A stretch of 64,000 bases of DNA from Lutraria lutraria (taxonomy: Eukaryota > Mollusca > Bivalvia > Venerida > Mactridae): positions 46,225,083-46,289,082 of the forward strand of contig OZ026835.1 in NCBI GenBank assembly GCA_964023205.1. The letters are read 5' to 3'. The notes beneath the pieces were generated by a model, which made no database searches, was not told where the DNA came from, and was given only the letters and a program-made list of their open reading frames with translations. The position numbers and the translations under genes were made by a program. Shown here piece after piece: positions 46,850 through 58,439 of this stretch; position 1 is the stretch's first letter, and every line of letters begins with the position of its first letter.

Positions 46850-48020
46850 AAGGGCCATAACTCATTAAAATGTACTTGGACAAAACCTATTGTGGACATG
46901 CACAACTTGGCAAACTACTTATCACTTCTAAGAAGTTGCTGAGAAATGGTACGGACAAAATTTACCTAATTGTATAAAACAAAGGGCCATAACTCAGTGA
47001 AAATTAATCCAAACAAAACCTGGTTATTGCATGCACAACTTGGCTTACTTTTTATAACTTCTGTGAAGTTTCATTGAATTCCTATGAGTAGTTACTGAGA
47101 TATTGTATATACACTGTATAAAAAACAACAAAGTGCCATAACTCAGTGAAAATTTAACCAACCAAGACAAGCTTAATGCATGTACAACTAGGCTAACTAC
47201 TCATCACTTCTGAGAAGTTTTATTGAATTCCTGGCAGTAGTCAATGAGAAATGGTCAGGACAAAATTTGCCTATTGTATATACTGTAGAAAAAACAAAGG
47301 GCCATAACTCAGTGAAAACCAATCCAAATGAAAAAGGATTTAAGCATGCACAACTAGGCTAACAACTTATTACTTCTGTGAAGTTTCGTTGAAATCCTGT
47401 GAGTAGTTGCTGAGACATTGTCCGGACAAAATTTGCCTATTGTATATACTGTATAAAAACAACAAAGGGCTATAACTCAGTGAAAATTAATCCGAACGAA
47501 TAATGCTTTAAGCATGCACAACTAGGCTTACTACTGATCACTTTCGTGAAGTCTATTGAGATCCTGAGAGTAGTTGCTGAGAAATTGTCCGGACAAAATT
47601 TGCCTATTGTATATACTGTATAAAAACAACAAAGGGGTATAACTCAGTGATAATTAATCCGAACGAAAATTGCTTTAAGCATGCACAACTAGGCTTACTA
47701 CTGATCACTTCTGTGAAGTTTAATTGAGATCCTGTGAGTAATTGCTGAGAAATTGTCCGGACAAAATTTGCCTATTGTATATACTGAATAAAAACAACAA
47801 AGGGGTATAACTCAGTGAAAATTAATCCGAACAAAAAATGCTTTAAGCTAGCACAACTAGGCTTACTACTGATCACTTCTGTGAAGTTTTATTGAAATCC
47901 TGTAAGTAGTTGCTGAGAAATTCTCCGGACAAATTGTGTCTACAGACGCACGGACCGACCGACCGACCGACCGACCGTCAAGCGTGAATCCAATATAGCC
48001 CCCATATATTTCATATCTGG
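46850..48020 (+). mobile_element. Pearl-like element with ~160 bp core and ACCG run (intronic)
   Basis: About seven core units (AAAGGGCCATAACTCAGTGA, AGCATGCACAACTAGGCTTA, GTCCGGACAAAATTTGCCTA), then CGCACGGACCGACCGACCGA with further CCGA units, and an end hairpin AGCCCCCATATA / CTGGGGGTATA. Layout as in the bivalve Pearl elements. It lies in the intron between HECT exons 46053 and 48497. The short serine-arginine ORFs at 47866-48165 come from the tetranucleotide run. Confidence 0.8.
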
Positions 48021-48496
48021 GGGTATAAATATGTATAATAACACACAAAAATATTTTGATATTGTGTTTTCGACTATCCTTTGAAAAACTAATAAAAATG
48101 ATAAAAAAAGGAAAAGCGAGTTTGTGGATTTTTCCTTGTTTTTCCAAGGCAATCATGGCAATCAAAATTTCAACTACCTAACCCGCATTCCATCTTGACC
48201 TAAATATCATTTATATGCAAATACTAACTAATTTCGAAGAAGATGAAAGTGCTATGCTGCTCACATAGAAATGTTTCATGAGGAATGAATCACAAAATCT
48301 CAACTTTCCACTTGTGGTAGGTGAGCTAAACAACTTTCAGCATTACAATGAGGGCCTGAAATCAAAAGTTGTTCAATGAACTGAAAATGTAAGGCCTATT
48401 GGTGATTGCCAAGAGGATTCAGTGACTTTTACTTTGCATTGCTATGTAATATTTCTGTATGATTTAGGTCTGAAATTGTCATGTCAGTATAATTAC

Positions 48497-48755
48497 CATT
48501 TCCAAACATTGCAGAATTTCAGGATCCATGATTTGCTCAGGTGGTGTTGTCTCAGCTTCTCGTCCGGTCATAAGGGAGAATAGTTGCTTATTTAGGCAAT
48601 GGACCCCTGGTCCATCATGGACCAGAGACAGGGCCAACAATCGCCCCACCATTCTATATTGGCCCTTCTCAACCAGTTGCAGATTGTGTGAGAACACTTT
48701 AGAGAATTCCAATCCTTCAAAGAATTTTGACGAAGCAAGATCTGCCAAAGCCAGT
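48497..48755 (-). CDS. HECT-type E3 ligase-like gene, HECT N-lobe core exon
   Basis: Minus-strand acceptor AAGTTCATTTCAG and donor GAAATG|GTAATT enclose 259 bp, phase 2 to phase 0. It encodes LALADLASSKFFEGLEFSKV, FSHNLQLVEKGQYRMVGRLL, ALSLVHDGPGVHCLNKQLFS, then LMTG. The GRLLALSLVH..PGV..L helix pattern is the HECT N-lobe (E2-binding half) as seen in G2E3-like and related HECT ligases. Phase joins both neighbours exactly. Confidence 0.85.
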
Positions 48756-49347
48756 CTGAAATGAACTTAAGACTTGAAAAAGATGAATATCTGTCCACTA
48801 ATCGAAACCTTATCTGAATATATACTGATGGAAAACTTCTAGCATGAGGTGTCATTTAATTTTGTCCAGTCATCGTAGTTACGCAAAACTGTTCAAAACC
48901 TCTACAAGGTAGGCAAGAAATTATACTGGAGTTTGAGTAAGATTGTATATTGATGTCCAAAATTTCCCGTGACGGTAACATATAATAATATGTCATTGTG
49001 TAGCCTCAAATTAATGAATAAATGAACTGGCTCACTGAAAAGCAAGATTATGAATGTTATATCTGAGTAAAATTCAGGACCTATAAATGTAAAGCCATGT
49101 CTCAAAAGGGGACTATTCCAGTGCTAGATGTGTATCAGGGCATTTATAGGTAATAACTCGGAAAATCAGTTTCAGCTTTGTCCTTGTTTTAAAAGGATAA
49201 AAAATGCCATATATAATCTATGATGGCATGGGTAGTAAGCATCATGTCCCTGATGCATACATGTACATATAAATACGAAACATTCTGTCCATTGAAACAC
49301 TCCTACAAAAAACTATTTCATTTGTACCTGAAAATTATATCACATAC

Positions 49348-49575
49348 CTAAAAAATTCACGTCTGGGACCACCATAGTCATGCCCCATTTCTCCAGTGAA
49401 CTTCACAAATAGCTTGTATTTGAGGTGCTCCTGAGTCTTTTTCTGAAGAGATCTTAATGCAGATTTCAGAGGATTTCTGCGGAAAACTATATAATTTGAT
49501 ATTTGGTCACTTTGAATATATCTTCCTTGGAACTCTTGGAGGATATGCTCCACAGGAGTGTCACAATTATTAATC
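49348..49575 (-). CDS. HECT-type E3 ligase-like gene, start of HECT domain
   Basis: Minus-strand acceptor TTTTTGGTTCTCAG and donor TTTAG|GTATGTG enclose 228 bp, phase 2 to phase 2. It reads RINNCDTPVEHILQEFQGRY ... LKYKLFVKFTGEMGHDYGGP RREFFR. The segment FTGE.G.D.GGPRREFF is the hallmark opening of the HECT domain, where a conserved glycine-glycine-proline-arginine turn begins the N-lobe. HECT ligases accept ubiquitin from an E2 on a C-lobe cysteine and pass it to a substrate. Continuity with 48497-48755 is clear from phase and sequence. Confidence 0.88.
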
Positions 49576-50809
49576 CTGAGAACCAAAAAATGATTCATAA
49601 ATGTACCAAAATCAATTATAAATTTTCAACTATATCTACATTGAACTAGTAATAAGATCGTATAGAGATAGTTGTGGAACACTCAATGACCTAAAAGGTT
49701 TCTAATAAATAAACATTATTACAATGATCAAGTGCTCTCCAGTATTAAATACCTTAATAACCAAGCTACACTGAATAGATCATCAAATTGCCTTATAATG
49801 AAACCAAATGTCTGCAGACTAGCCCCTTCAGCGAATCAAAGCACTGAGAGTACTGTCAGAAGCGAAAGTTAAAATGTTATTGATAATATTTGGTAGATAT
49901 GCATTAGATAACTAATCATACCAAAAATCTCAACCAACTCTAGGCCACAATGTTACAAACCCAAATGTATATATTGTTTGAACTAATATTTTTCTCAAAA
50001 GGAAGAGTCAGTTTTGGCCCAGTGTAATGAAGACGTTTTGGTAGAGGTCCACTTGTTATGCTCCGAATTCTGTTGAAGTTGATAGTAAACTCATACCTCC
50101 ACTTCCTGTTCACAGTAAAACACATCTGACTCTTAAAACTTCGTAATTATATGTAATAATAGAGATAGTTCTCCTCCATTAAGTTTATCTCTTTAGCAGT
50201 GTGGTTGAGTGTGCTAGAGGTCCTGGGTTGAAAGAATTCTTAAAATGCCCCGAATTCAGTCAAAAGGGCTGTTTATAATTCTGTTTTAATAAAAATTCAT
50301 TTTCGTTGAAATAGTTTTTAATAAAGATGTATTATGCACAGCAATCTGGCAAATAAGAATTTAATTTCGTGAGATCGAGTCCATTCCGTACTTTATATCT
50401 ATCCAGTGTTAACTGGTGTCCTCGCTCTGCTAGTGTCTTTTAGCGATTCCTTTGCGTATAGTAGCGATGCGCACTGTTTATTGTCTTCGTGAATGAAACT
50501 TTTGTGCGGATGAATACTGAATTATTAAGCTCAATAGTTTTACAGTTTGAAATACCAAAACAATGTAATAATTCATAATGAACATAATCTTGCTATATAT
50601 CCAATGTGTATCATAACTGCAATCGGTAGAGTTATACAACCAGTGGTACTATTTTCAACGCGAATGTATGGATAAGAGACGTCACGTTTTTGTTAATACA
50701 AAACTGGGTTTATCACTATAGGAGCTCTCGCTTCGCTTCCGCTTCTAAAAATACCTTAAAAGTATGTACATCGTATAACTAGCATGTGTTGTATTTGTTA
50801 AGTTTTTAC

Positions 50810-50908
50810 CTTATATTATGGGGTTCCATGAGTGGAGTTGATTCTAATACATGTTCCATCACCTCGTCCTCACTGTCCAATATTTCTATAGCGTCAATGC
50901 TTGTGCGC
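50810..50908 (-). CDS. HECT-type E3 ligase-like gene, acidic linker exon
   Basis: Minus-strand acceptor CTTGTAATTACAG and donor ATAAG|GTAAAA enclose 99 bp, phase 2 to phase 2: RTSIDAIEILDSEDEVMEHV, LESTPLMEPHNI. It joins the HECT exon at 49575 in phase (AG|G). IEIL followed by DSEDE has the form of a SUMO-interacting motif (hydrophobic core plus acidic tail), which is an inference from pattern only. Confidence 0.65.
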
Positions 50909-51813
50909 CTGTAATTACAAGGTGCTAGTGATAACAAACTTGTGCAATAAATTAATGTACGGTAAAGATATGATTTATGAAGCGTGCATTTGTAAAATAC
51001 AATGCCACCAACCATAAGTCCACAGTCTAAATGAGTATATTAATATTTCAAACCCTCCTTAACAATATTTTAGCAAAGGAGAAAGAAATACTAATTTTAA
51101 TAAAATGCAAGAATAGAGAGGATATGATTGTATTAAATAAAAGAGGTCAAATTTTACCTCTAAGAATGTAATTGACTTGTAAGATATGTGAGCGTCAATC
51201 TGTGCCATTCACGTTTTTTGCTTTGTTTAAGAGTTATCTGCCTTTGAATTTCAAGGGAAGATAATTCACAGTGAAGATAAGCAAGGCCTTATTTATTTTC
51301 CTTTCTATGTAGGCTACTTCGTTTCATGCCATTGTCCAAAATTTCAAAAATTGGTACGTAATTGTAATGAGTGGTTTTGTATTTTTTTTCTTCTTTACCT
51401 TAACCAATGCCCTTAAAAACTTATTTTTAAAGAATAGTTTCTTTACTTCAACTGAAAAAAGGTTGCAAATATTTAATGGAATTGGCAATTGCATGACATT
51501 TTGTAATTTTGTCCAATAATAGAATATAAAAAACATAAACCGTAAGTAAATATATGGTATTTGAGATTTATGTATAAGTTATCTGCCCTTGAAATAACCT
51601 AAACTATGCGAAATTCAAGGGCAGATAACCCCAAAACGAGTTTGTTAACCCCATTTTCTTTCGCTGAAAATGCTATCATATGCTATGACCATGCAAAGTT
51701 TGAAATAATCGATGAAAGAGTTTTTATTTTGCCTATATGTCTATGTGCAAAAATCAGGAAAGTTTGCTACAAACGTCTTTTATATAGTACGCTGTTTGTG
51801 TGTTAATACATAC

Positions 51814-51944
51814 GTCATTGTAGAATCAGTGCTGCCAGAGGAGGAGGCTGTTGCCGTAGCTTCTGATTGCCGACGTAAACTTAAGCGAGAGGATCTCAGT
51901 GTAGGGCCTGTAAGTGTTGCTGTAGCCAGTGTAGTCTCTGCGGT
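51814..51944 (-). CDS. HECT-type E3 ligase-like gene, Ser/Thr-rich linker exon
   Basis: Minus-strand acceptor GCTCTTTTACAG and donor ATGAC|GTATGT enclose 131 bp that is open only when entered in phase 0: TAETTLATATLTGPTLRSSR, LSLRRQSEATATASSSGSTD, STMT. It leaves in phase 2, matching 50810-50908. Low-complexity serine and threonine content with basic patches suggests a disordered, perhaps phosphorylated, linker between the N-terminal and HECT parts. Confidence 0.6.
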
Positions 51945-52519
51945 CTGTAAAAGAGCAATTACATTCATTTTGATTATTTTCAAGACTGATGAACTTATTC
52001 AAATTACAGCTTAAGTAGCACTAAGTCTTGTGGATGTGACAAATGAGCAAACTTATTTCATGTAAATCTTTAATGAAATAATTGAAATAGTTACTTTATA
52101 TTTCTACAGGTGATAAAACAAACGAATAATTGAATGATTGAACAAAATTTTCAATTAAAACTTTGATGACAATGCAGCTTTAATGAAACAGACACTTTAT
52201 GATCATAATTGAAATATCTTCATTCCTAAAGGAGCTTGCCCTAACATGTCTGAACTTGCTGTTTAAAATAAAATGTTTTGTGAGTAATCCTGCCACCATC
52301 TGACATTAGAACTTTATTTCTCATTGACCTTGGGCTACATTAGGGCATGTTATAATATTGTCAGCACATGTATAGGAAATAGTTTTGCAATGTTACATCT
52401 GAATAATGCAAACAAAGCGGTAGTAGGTACAAATGTATTTTTTACTTTAGAACATGCTTCATAGCCGAAAGGTTGATGCTTTGTTGATTTTTATTTCAAA
52501 ATTGTATGAATAAGCTCAC

Positions 52520-52614
52520 CAACGATCGCTGTCTAAATTGTACTGTTGGTGTGTCTGCATCAAGGAGCTATTATTGTCTGCCTGTGTATTCATGTCCATT
52601 TCAATTATGGATGA
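52520..52614 (-). CDS. HECT-type gene, candidate alternative ('poison') exon
   Basis: Minus-strand acceptor GATTGCAGCTTCAG and a strong donor CGTTG|GTGAGC enclose 95 bp open in phase 0: SSIIEMDMNTQADNNSSLMQ, THQQYNLDSDRW. It leaves two bases, TG. The next exon found begins with A, so splicing them would make TGA at the junction. Skipping it joins 53449-53529 to 51814-51944 in frame. It may therefore be an alternative exon that stops translation, be followed by an unseen exon, or be a false call. Confidence 0.45.
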
Positions 52615-53448
52615 CTGAAGCTGCAATCATACAGTAATTTGAAAATTAGCGCAACACTTTTGGCATTCAGTACTCAGTTATACTAACACCATGGAACAAA
52701 AATACTGAGACGTAATAATATAACATGAAACTCAACATGTATCAGGTAAAGGATAATTTGTACAAATATTTTCAAATTAATAAGTGCTTTGTAACCTGAA
52801 TGTCAGTGTTGCCAATACATGTATCTGTCAAATACAATACTAGGCTTACATGAAGAAAGCAATAAGTGAAAATTCAAAGCACTGATGGTACTGTCGGGAG
52901 CGAAGTTGAAATGTGTTGGATAAAACCATTCTTAAACATTTCTAGTTATAATGCTAAAAGTCATGACATCTAATGAGAAATAACTAGCCACTGCACATTT
53001 TGAAAACCCAAACAAATTCAGTGCCTTCAGCGCTTTGATCCGTATACAATTATTAAACAAACCATCTGTTGTACCCTGTACTGAACTTCTGACCATGTGT
53101 CATTATGTAATCTCTCCACTCTTAGAGACAATATAGTATTCTGGCACTACTTTTGTGAATGAAAATTTGTTCAGTATGTAGTAAATCTCTTTACCTGGAC
53201 ATATCATGAATGAAACTTTTGTGTGGATGAATACTTAATTATTATACTTGTTAGTTTTACAGTTTAAAATGTCCAATTATTTCCCATGTTTTCAAATTCA
53301 ACAGTATCCTGCAATATATCTCCGACTCTTATCAAAACTGCAAAGTCTGCAATGTATACTTATACAACAAGTGGTATTATTTTTCAAAGCGGATGTATGA
53401 GGCGTCACTGTAGTGTAATAAGTAATAATTAAAAAAAAATAACCTCAC

Positions 53449-53529
53449 CACGTCTGTCCCTATCAAATCTGGTAGACTGTCATTGTCAGACTGTGTTCCA
53501 CTTAACAACAGCTGAGGTGATCCAGGACT
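53449..53529 (-). CDS. HECT-type E3 ligase-like gene, short linker exon
   Basis: Minus-strand acceptor TTATTGTTTCAG and donor GACGTG|GTGAGG enclose exactly 27 codons: SPGSPQLLLSGTQSDNDSLP DLIGTDV. Phase 0 in and out, so it can be skipped or included without changing frame. Serine- and acidic-rich, probably disordered. Confidence 0.6.
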
Positions 53530-54090
53530 CTGAAACAATAAATAAGAATAGTAATTATACTTGAAACTAAGCTGTGCTTGAATACCTTATAATATATAAT
53601 AATGATATACATTAATATATGCAGTGTACAAACTTTTAGCAAACATCTCTCTGAGCATTAGCATTAAGTCTTTTAATTATAATTGAGATTTTAACAGTGT
53701 ATGTATATGAAATTATAAAAATATCATGACATCAGTAAAGACATTATGGACAGTAATCTGAGAATTAGCACATTTAAAATGAACTTAAATTCATAATACG
53801 GCAATACTGCATGCATAGTAGTGATATAATGCTATTATGATAATCAGACTAATTTATAAAATGTTGTCAAGCGTAACTTATACTTGTAATTCAAGATTGA
53901 ACTGTTGTTTAATTGTTTTATTATATGGTGTGTGCTATATGCTTGTAATTAAATGTGACGGAAATAAATGAATATATTGTATAGTACTTTTTGGATATTT
54001 TTATTTTAAGTAACCAATCATAATGAAGATTTTTAATAACGAAAACCCTATGGATATGATTCTTTTAAGATAAGAAAATTGTGCTCCTAC

Positions 54091-54231
54091 TCTGAACTCA
54101 GTTGGCATGGGAAGAACTGTGTCACAAATACCAACTGGTGATGTGGTCACGTTCTGAGCATCTGGTACCATCACACCCATTGTATTAGACAAATTGTTGA
54201 TCCCAGTCTGCGCCTCATGTCCTACATGTTC
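54091..54231 (-). CDS. HECT-type E3 ligase-like gene, linker exon
   Basis: Minus-strand acceptor CTCTTGTCTTTGCTGTTGTCAG has a strong pyrimidine tract; the donor is TTCAGA|GTAGGAG. The 141 bp (47 codons, phase 0 both sides) read EHVGHEAQTGINNLSNTMGV, MVPDAQNVTTSPVGICDTVL, PMPTEFR. No domain is recognised. Phase agrees with both neighbours. Confidence 0.55.
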
Positions 54232-55293
54232 CTGACAACAGCAAAGACAAGAGTTGAACTGTTGGACAGGACGTGGTTTATGATCTGAACAATAATGGTT
54301 CATTATAATACTCCAACCACTTCATAAGAGGCAACTTGATTACATTTATTTAGCCAGTAACATATCAGTATTATGCTCCTCTTTCATTTTTTTCAATGCC
54401 CGCTTAAAGGAGTATATGCATTTACTAAGTTAAAAAAGTTTCACTCTAAGCAAAGGCGAGCTTAAATGCCTGTTGCATTCTTGTAGTAGCAGTGCTAGTA
54501 TAATGAAACAGACTATAGGTAGTTCTATATATTGTCAAGTAATAAGAATAAGATGTATGAACAGAGTGGTAGTTGTAGGCTATCTGACAATAAAGTAAAT
54601 TTAAAGCTTATATAATCTTAAGTTATTACAATTCTAACAAGAAAAGCTATAACGAAACGTAATAGGTAGACGAATTACAATAAGCATTTTTTTGCATGAA
54701 TTTGCTTTTTTCATAAAGGATATTGACTGTATAAATTATTGAATCCTACATTATGGAGAGTATAAGTAACATATTTACATGTTATGAATAATACACATAT
54801 ATTGACAATCATGAGTATTTGACAAATGAATAAATTCATGTATATAGTTCACAAGCACATGGTAATATCATACCCTACATCAATCAAATACAATATACCC
54901 TAAAGCTAACAATTTCACCTATCTGCTATGATACGACCACATTGAACTTCAAATAGCATTTCCGATATTATGCCACACAACAACTTATCTAGCTCAACAT
55001 CACAGAGTAATGCCTGCATGATTTACTTACCTATCAACCATTCAGTCAAACATGTCAAAAATGACCGACATCACCATTAGCCAATCAAATGGCCAGGATT
55101 ACCCAAACTAGTAATAGACACTATACTATATACCCACAAACAACTAGAATAAACTTGTACCCATGACTAAAATTCGTCTAGAAAATACCAATTTATGAAA
55201 TACCTTTTCTTACCAGATTGTCTTAAAAATGATCAGTCTTACTTTTGAAGGAAGTTAATATGCCAACTAAATAATTTATGATTATATCAATAC

Positions 55294-55837
55294 CTTTTCC
55301 ATCTTCTTTGAAGTGTATATATACACCCTAAGGATCTTTAATTTAGACTGTGTATACAGATCGTTCATTGTCAATTCTTTGTTTATTGGCAAGCCTTGGA
55401 AATTTCTTATTTCAATATCGAATTCGTCAATACTTCCACGTTTGGAAAGGCCCGAAGGAAAGAACGTGTCCTTGGCATGGTCCATGAGTGCATTTATCGG
55501 GAGTGTTTTCTCAACAGTGAGGTGACAAACACCCCCTCCACCTGTTTGTCTCACTTGTTTATAATCATTTGTTTTCGAATTAAAATCCATCCACCCCAGT
55601 TCAACCCTTCTGGATGTTTTTTCGGCGGAAACATTGCCATGTTTGAAGCCTTGTCTTGAACTACTGACTCCACTGCGATTATGTTTCCATTTCGTACGCA
55701 ATTGAGTCAAAGCATTTGCGCAATTATCAGCACTCGATGGAAAATTTTTATTCCTGCCGAATGCATATGCAGCTACTCGATCACCATACGCAGGCAAGTA
55801 TGTTTTTAATGCATTTTCGTCCATTAAGAGCAAGACA
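55294..55837 (-). CDS. HECT-type E3 ligase-like gene, N-terminal exon (SAM-like end and conserved domain)
   Basis: Minus-strand acceptor GATTGACTGTAG (or translation start at the ATG ending at 55824) and donor AAAAG|GTATTG enclose about 181 codons. LLLMDENALKTYLPAYGDRV followed by AAYAF resembles the last two helices of a SAM domain. The C-terminal part, FDIEIRNFQGLPINKELTMN, DLYTQSKLKILRVYIYTSKK, matches a pattern that precedes HECT domains in G2E3-like proteins of fish and molluscs (from memory, not searched). The middle is basic (QLRTKWKHNRSG) and contains a GGGGVCHLTVEK segment. If spliced, the first half of the SAM domain must lie upstream; I did not find it. Confidence 0.7.
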
Positions 55838-56555
55838 CTACAGTCAATCTACAAAAGCACAATTTCATGTTTAACTATTATAACTTTAGAACTATTCTAT
55901 ACTGAATAAATATATATACAAAGTTCTTGAAATAAGAGAAATAATGAAACATAATAATGAATCAAGTTATTTCATATAATGCAACAAAAATAATAGAGTA
56001 TAAAAAATATTATCAATTATGAATTATTTTGGTAATCGTGCATAAAATGTGTAGTCTTATGCACAAGCGATTAATTGTAACTTTTAGAATTGCATGTCAC
56101 ATTTTTGTGACGTCGCATTATGCAACCGTTAGAAAATCCTGTAAAATGACACTAACTCAAGTTAAGGTAGTTCGCGGTGTTGCTCGGCAAAAAAGAGAAT
56201 TTGTTCGAATGACATGGAATTTGGAGGAATTGTACCCGAAGTAGCAGCGCTTACGAAAATTTTGTTCTTTTTACAGTTTGACGTCGGTAACCTAGCAACT
56301 TAACGATGTTAAAACGCCATCTAGCGGCACCAGCTATGTGAATGACTCGTTGTACTTTTCCCCTTGTAGTTTTGCTATAAATCGTCATAAATTGAAAATT
56401 CAAACTTTGCGGATGAGCGAATGCCTCGGTCTACCGAGTGGTCATCATCAATACTTTGAATATCCATGACCGCCCGGCGTGTCGCAAATTAATCGACATC
56501 AAAACGTCATTATGTGTACGTTTTTTCGACGTAAAATATTCAGATAAATGCAAAT
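55838..56555. other. Upstream region of the HECT-type gene, CpG-richer
   Basis: From about 56100 the sequence is richer in CG dinucleotides (ACGTCGGTAACC, CGCCCGGCGTGTCGC) than its surroundings, which could reflect a promoter or a CpG-rich mobile element. No upstream SAM exon and no TATA-like or initiator element could be assigned. Confidence 0.35.
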
Positions 56556-56683
56556 GTAGCTAAAACGCCGTGGTAGAAGTTTTTCAAAAATTAACATTAT
56601 GCAAAACATTCATTTATCTACGCATTGAGCGAAAAAAATCTATACCTCTTCAGGCTACTTTTTTCAGTATCGTAACGTTTCCT
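56556..56683. repeat. Left arm of a 128 bp inverted repeat
   Basis: Starts GTAGCTAAAACGCCGTGGTA and ends CAGTATCGTAACGTTTCCT. It is the reverse complement, with a few mismatches, of 63874-64000, which runs off the window. The two arms enclose 7.2 kb with several mobile elements. They could be two copies of one dispersed repeat in opposite orientation or the ends of a larger unit. Confidence 0.85.
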
Positions 56684-57877
56684 GCACCACTTGAAATGAA
56701 AACACGGCGTCATTACGTCATTATTTAGGCAATTATCGTGCTTTATATTTGGTTCATTTTAAGCGCATGTTAATCTTATGTTGCCATAATGCGATATTTG
56801 TCGACCTTTAACAATTCCAACAATTATAGTTAGGAATGTAATGTACTTTTTTAAAAGCAACAAATGCTTTTGCCGAATTAAGATCAGCACAAGTCTTTCG
56901 TCTTCTCTTAGGAAGTTGTAACGTTACGTATGCAGTCATAAAAATATTAACGTCGATATGTAACCATAATATTAAAATAACAATGTTTCTATGTTTACTC
57001 CGTTGTTTATATTTTAAAGATAACAACATTTCATGACAATTATTTTTTACAATAAATAAATATATAGTACGGTATTGATTCGTTACATACATTTTTCACA
57101 CCACAATAAAAACTATGCTGTAAGTAATATGTATTTTACAATACATAATAATCGGTTGATATACTGAATATGACCCGTTCAATCATGTTCAGTTAGAAGG
57201 GTACAAGTATCACGTGATATCTTGGCTTGGTCCATCAATGCCATGACGACTTAGTGTCAGATGTATATGGTTGGTATGTAAGCCTCGGCTCCGCAAAATG
57301 TAGTAATAACCTTTGCGCCGGTGACAAGTTTTGTTTTTCGTAAAAGATTTTTGCAACTTCACAACGACTTCATTCTCACTGAAAACCTGTATTTTTTCTT
57401 AACATCCAGGACAAACATAATAAAGCCCTCACATGTTGGAATATCAGATACCTGTTCATTTTTAGCAATTTTCGTACGAGACATTCCTGCGTGTGTTTAC
57501 TAATTCTGGATGTTGTTATCTGTTCATGGTTAGACTGTCCGCAAAACCAGGAAAAGGGCGTATTTTTGAATGATGACTTTTGAGTTAAATGCAAAAATTG
57601 GTTTACTGAAGTTCTACAGCCACTGACCTTTCGGCGAAATTTACACACTTCTTTGTCGAGTGACAAACCGCCGTCACGTTTCCTGAAATTTATCTGATTT
57701 AGTTCAGTATTCGATAAATGTGACAATCAAGAAAATAAAATTTATTAGCGGTGTCAACTGAAAATAATGGTGTCTAGAACGCTGTGAATAAATGATCTAG
57801 CAAATTTATAAAAAAATTCCACGCAGAACTCTGGTTGTCATAGCAACCAAAAGAAAATCTTTAAAAATGCATAGATA
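56684..57877. other. Sequence between inverted-repeat arm and LTR-like element
   Basis: AT-rich. A 116-residue minus-strand ORF at 57376-57726 contains an exon-like piece (acceptor ATAAATTTCAG, donor GAAAG|GTCAGT near 57630-57686, RDGGLSLDKEVCKFRRK), but no family or phase partner was found, so it is not called. Confidence 0.35.
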
Positions 57878-58439
57878 TGTAACAAGGTATAAAACTATGC
57901 CAGGATAATGTTTTTAATTTCAATGAATAATTTCATATTGTTGTATAAAAAAATACTTTCTGTTAAGTTTCTTTAAAATTATTATGTTATTGCTAGACAC
58001 ACAAAAATGTAATGTTTGTTCTAAGTTCTGTGTGACAATCAGTTAGCTTTCACACTAATCAATCTGACATATTTCAAATTCTAAATTCTATAGATATGTT
58101 TTATCACCTTAGATTAAATAATTAGTTTTAAGCTTTATCAAAACAGACTTAGGTCAATCTGCCATATGGCTTCAATAAGTTATTATAAGTTATCATTTAA
58201 GTATTTCCTGCCAATATGTTTTAATTCTGTAATTCTATTGGTCAAATTTTATAAAGGGTCCAGCCCCTTTTCTCATTGATTATTTTGTTATTTATTATTA
58301 AGTTAGTCTTTACTAGGTCTTCGGAGAGTCTACACTAAGTTTTCAATTAAGTAACATCTGGATTTATTAAATTAGTCTTCGCTTAGTCTTCAAACAAGTT
58401 ACATCTGAATTTATGTCATCTGGTTTCTCAACTTATATC
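57878..58439 (+). mobile_element. LTR-like direct repeat, 5' copy (562 bp)
   Basis: Begins TGTAACAAGGTATAAAACTA and ends TCTCAACTTATATC. Reading base by base I find no difference from the copy at 60929-61490, so insertion or duplication was recent. A TATAAAGGG box lies inside (about 58250). A TGG-containing stretch just downstream (GGCTCCTGGTTACAGATG) could be a primer-binding site but is displaced from the repeat end. Confidence 0.7.

Noticed and set aside
47866..48165. Two overlapping minus-strand ORFs rich in RSVG
   Set aside because: Product of the ACCG run and the adjacent Pearl-like end.
50190..50245. tRNA-like sequence (TAGCAGTGTGGTTGAGTGTG, then GGTCCTGGGTTGAAA)
   Set aside because: It resembles a tRNA or SINE head, but the B box is broken and no cloverleaf can be drawn.
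57376..57726. Minus-strand ORF of 116 codons as an upstream exon of the HECT-type gene
   Set aside because: No SAM-like sequence and no phase match to the exon at 55294-55837; one exon-like piece is not enough.
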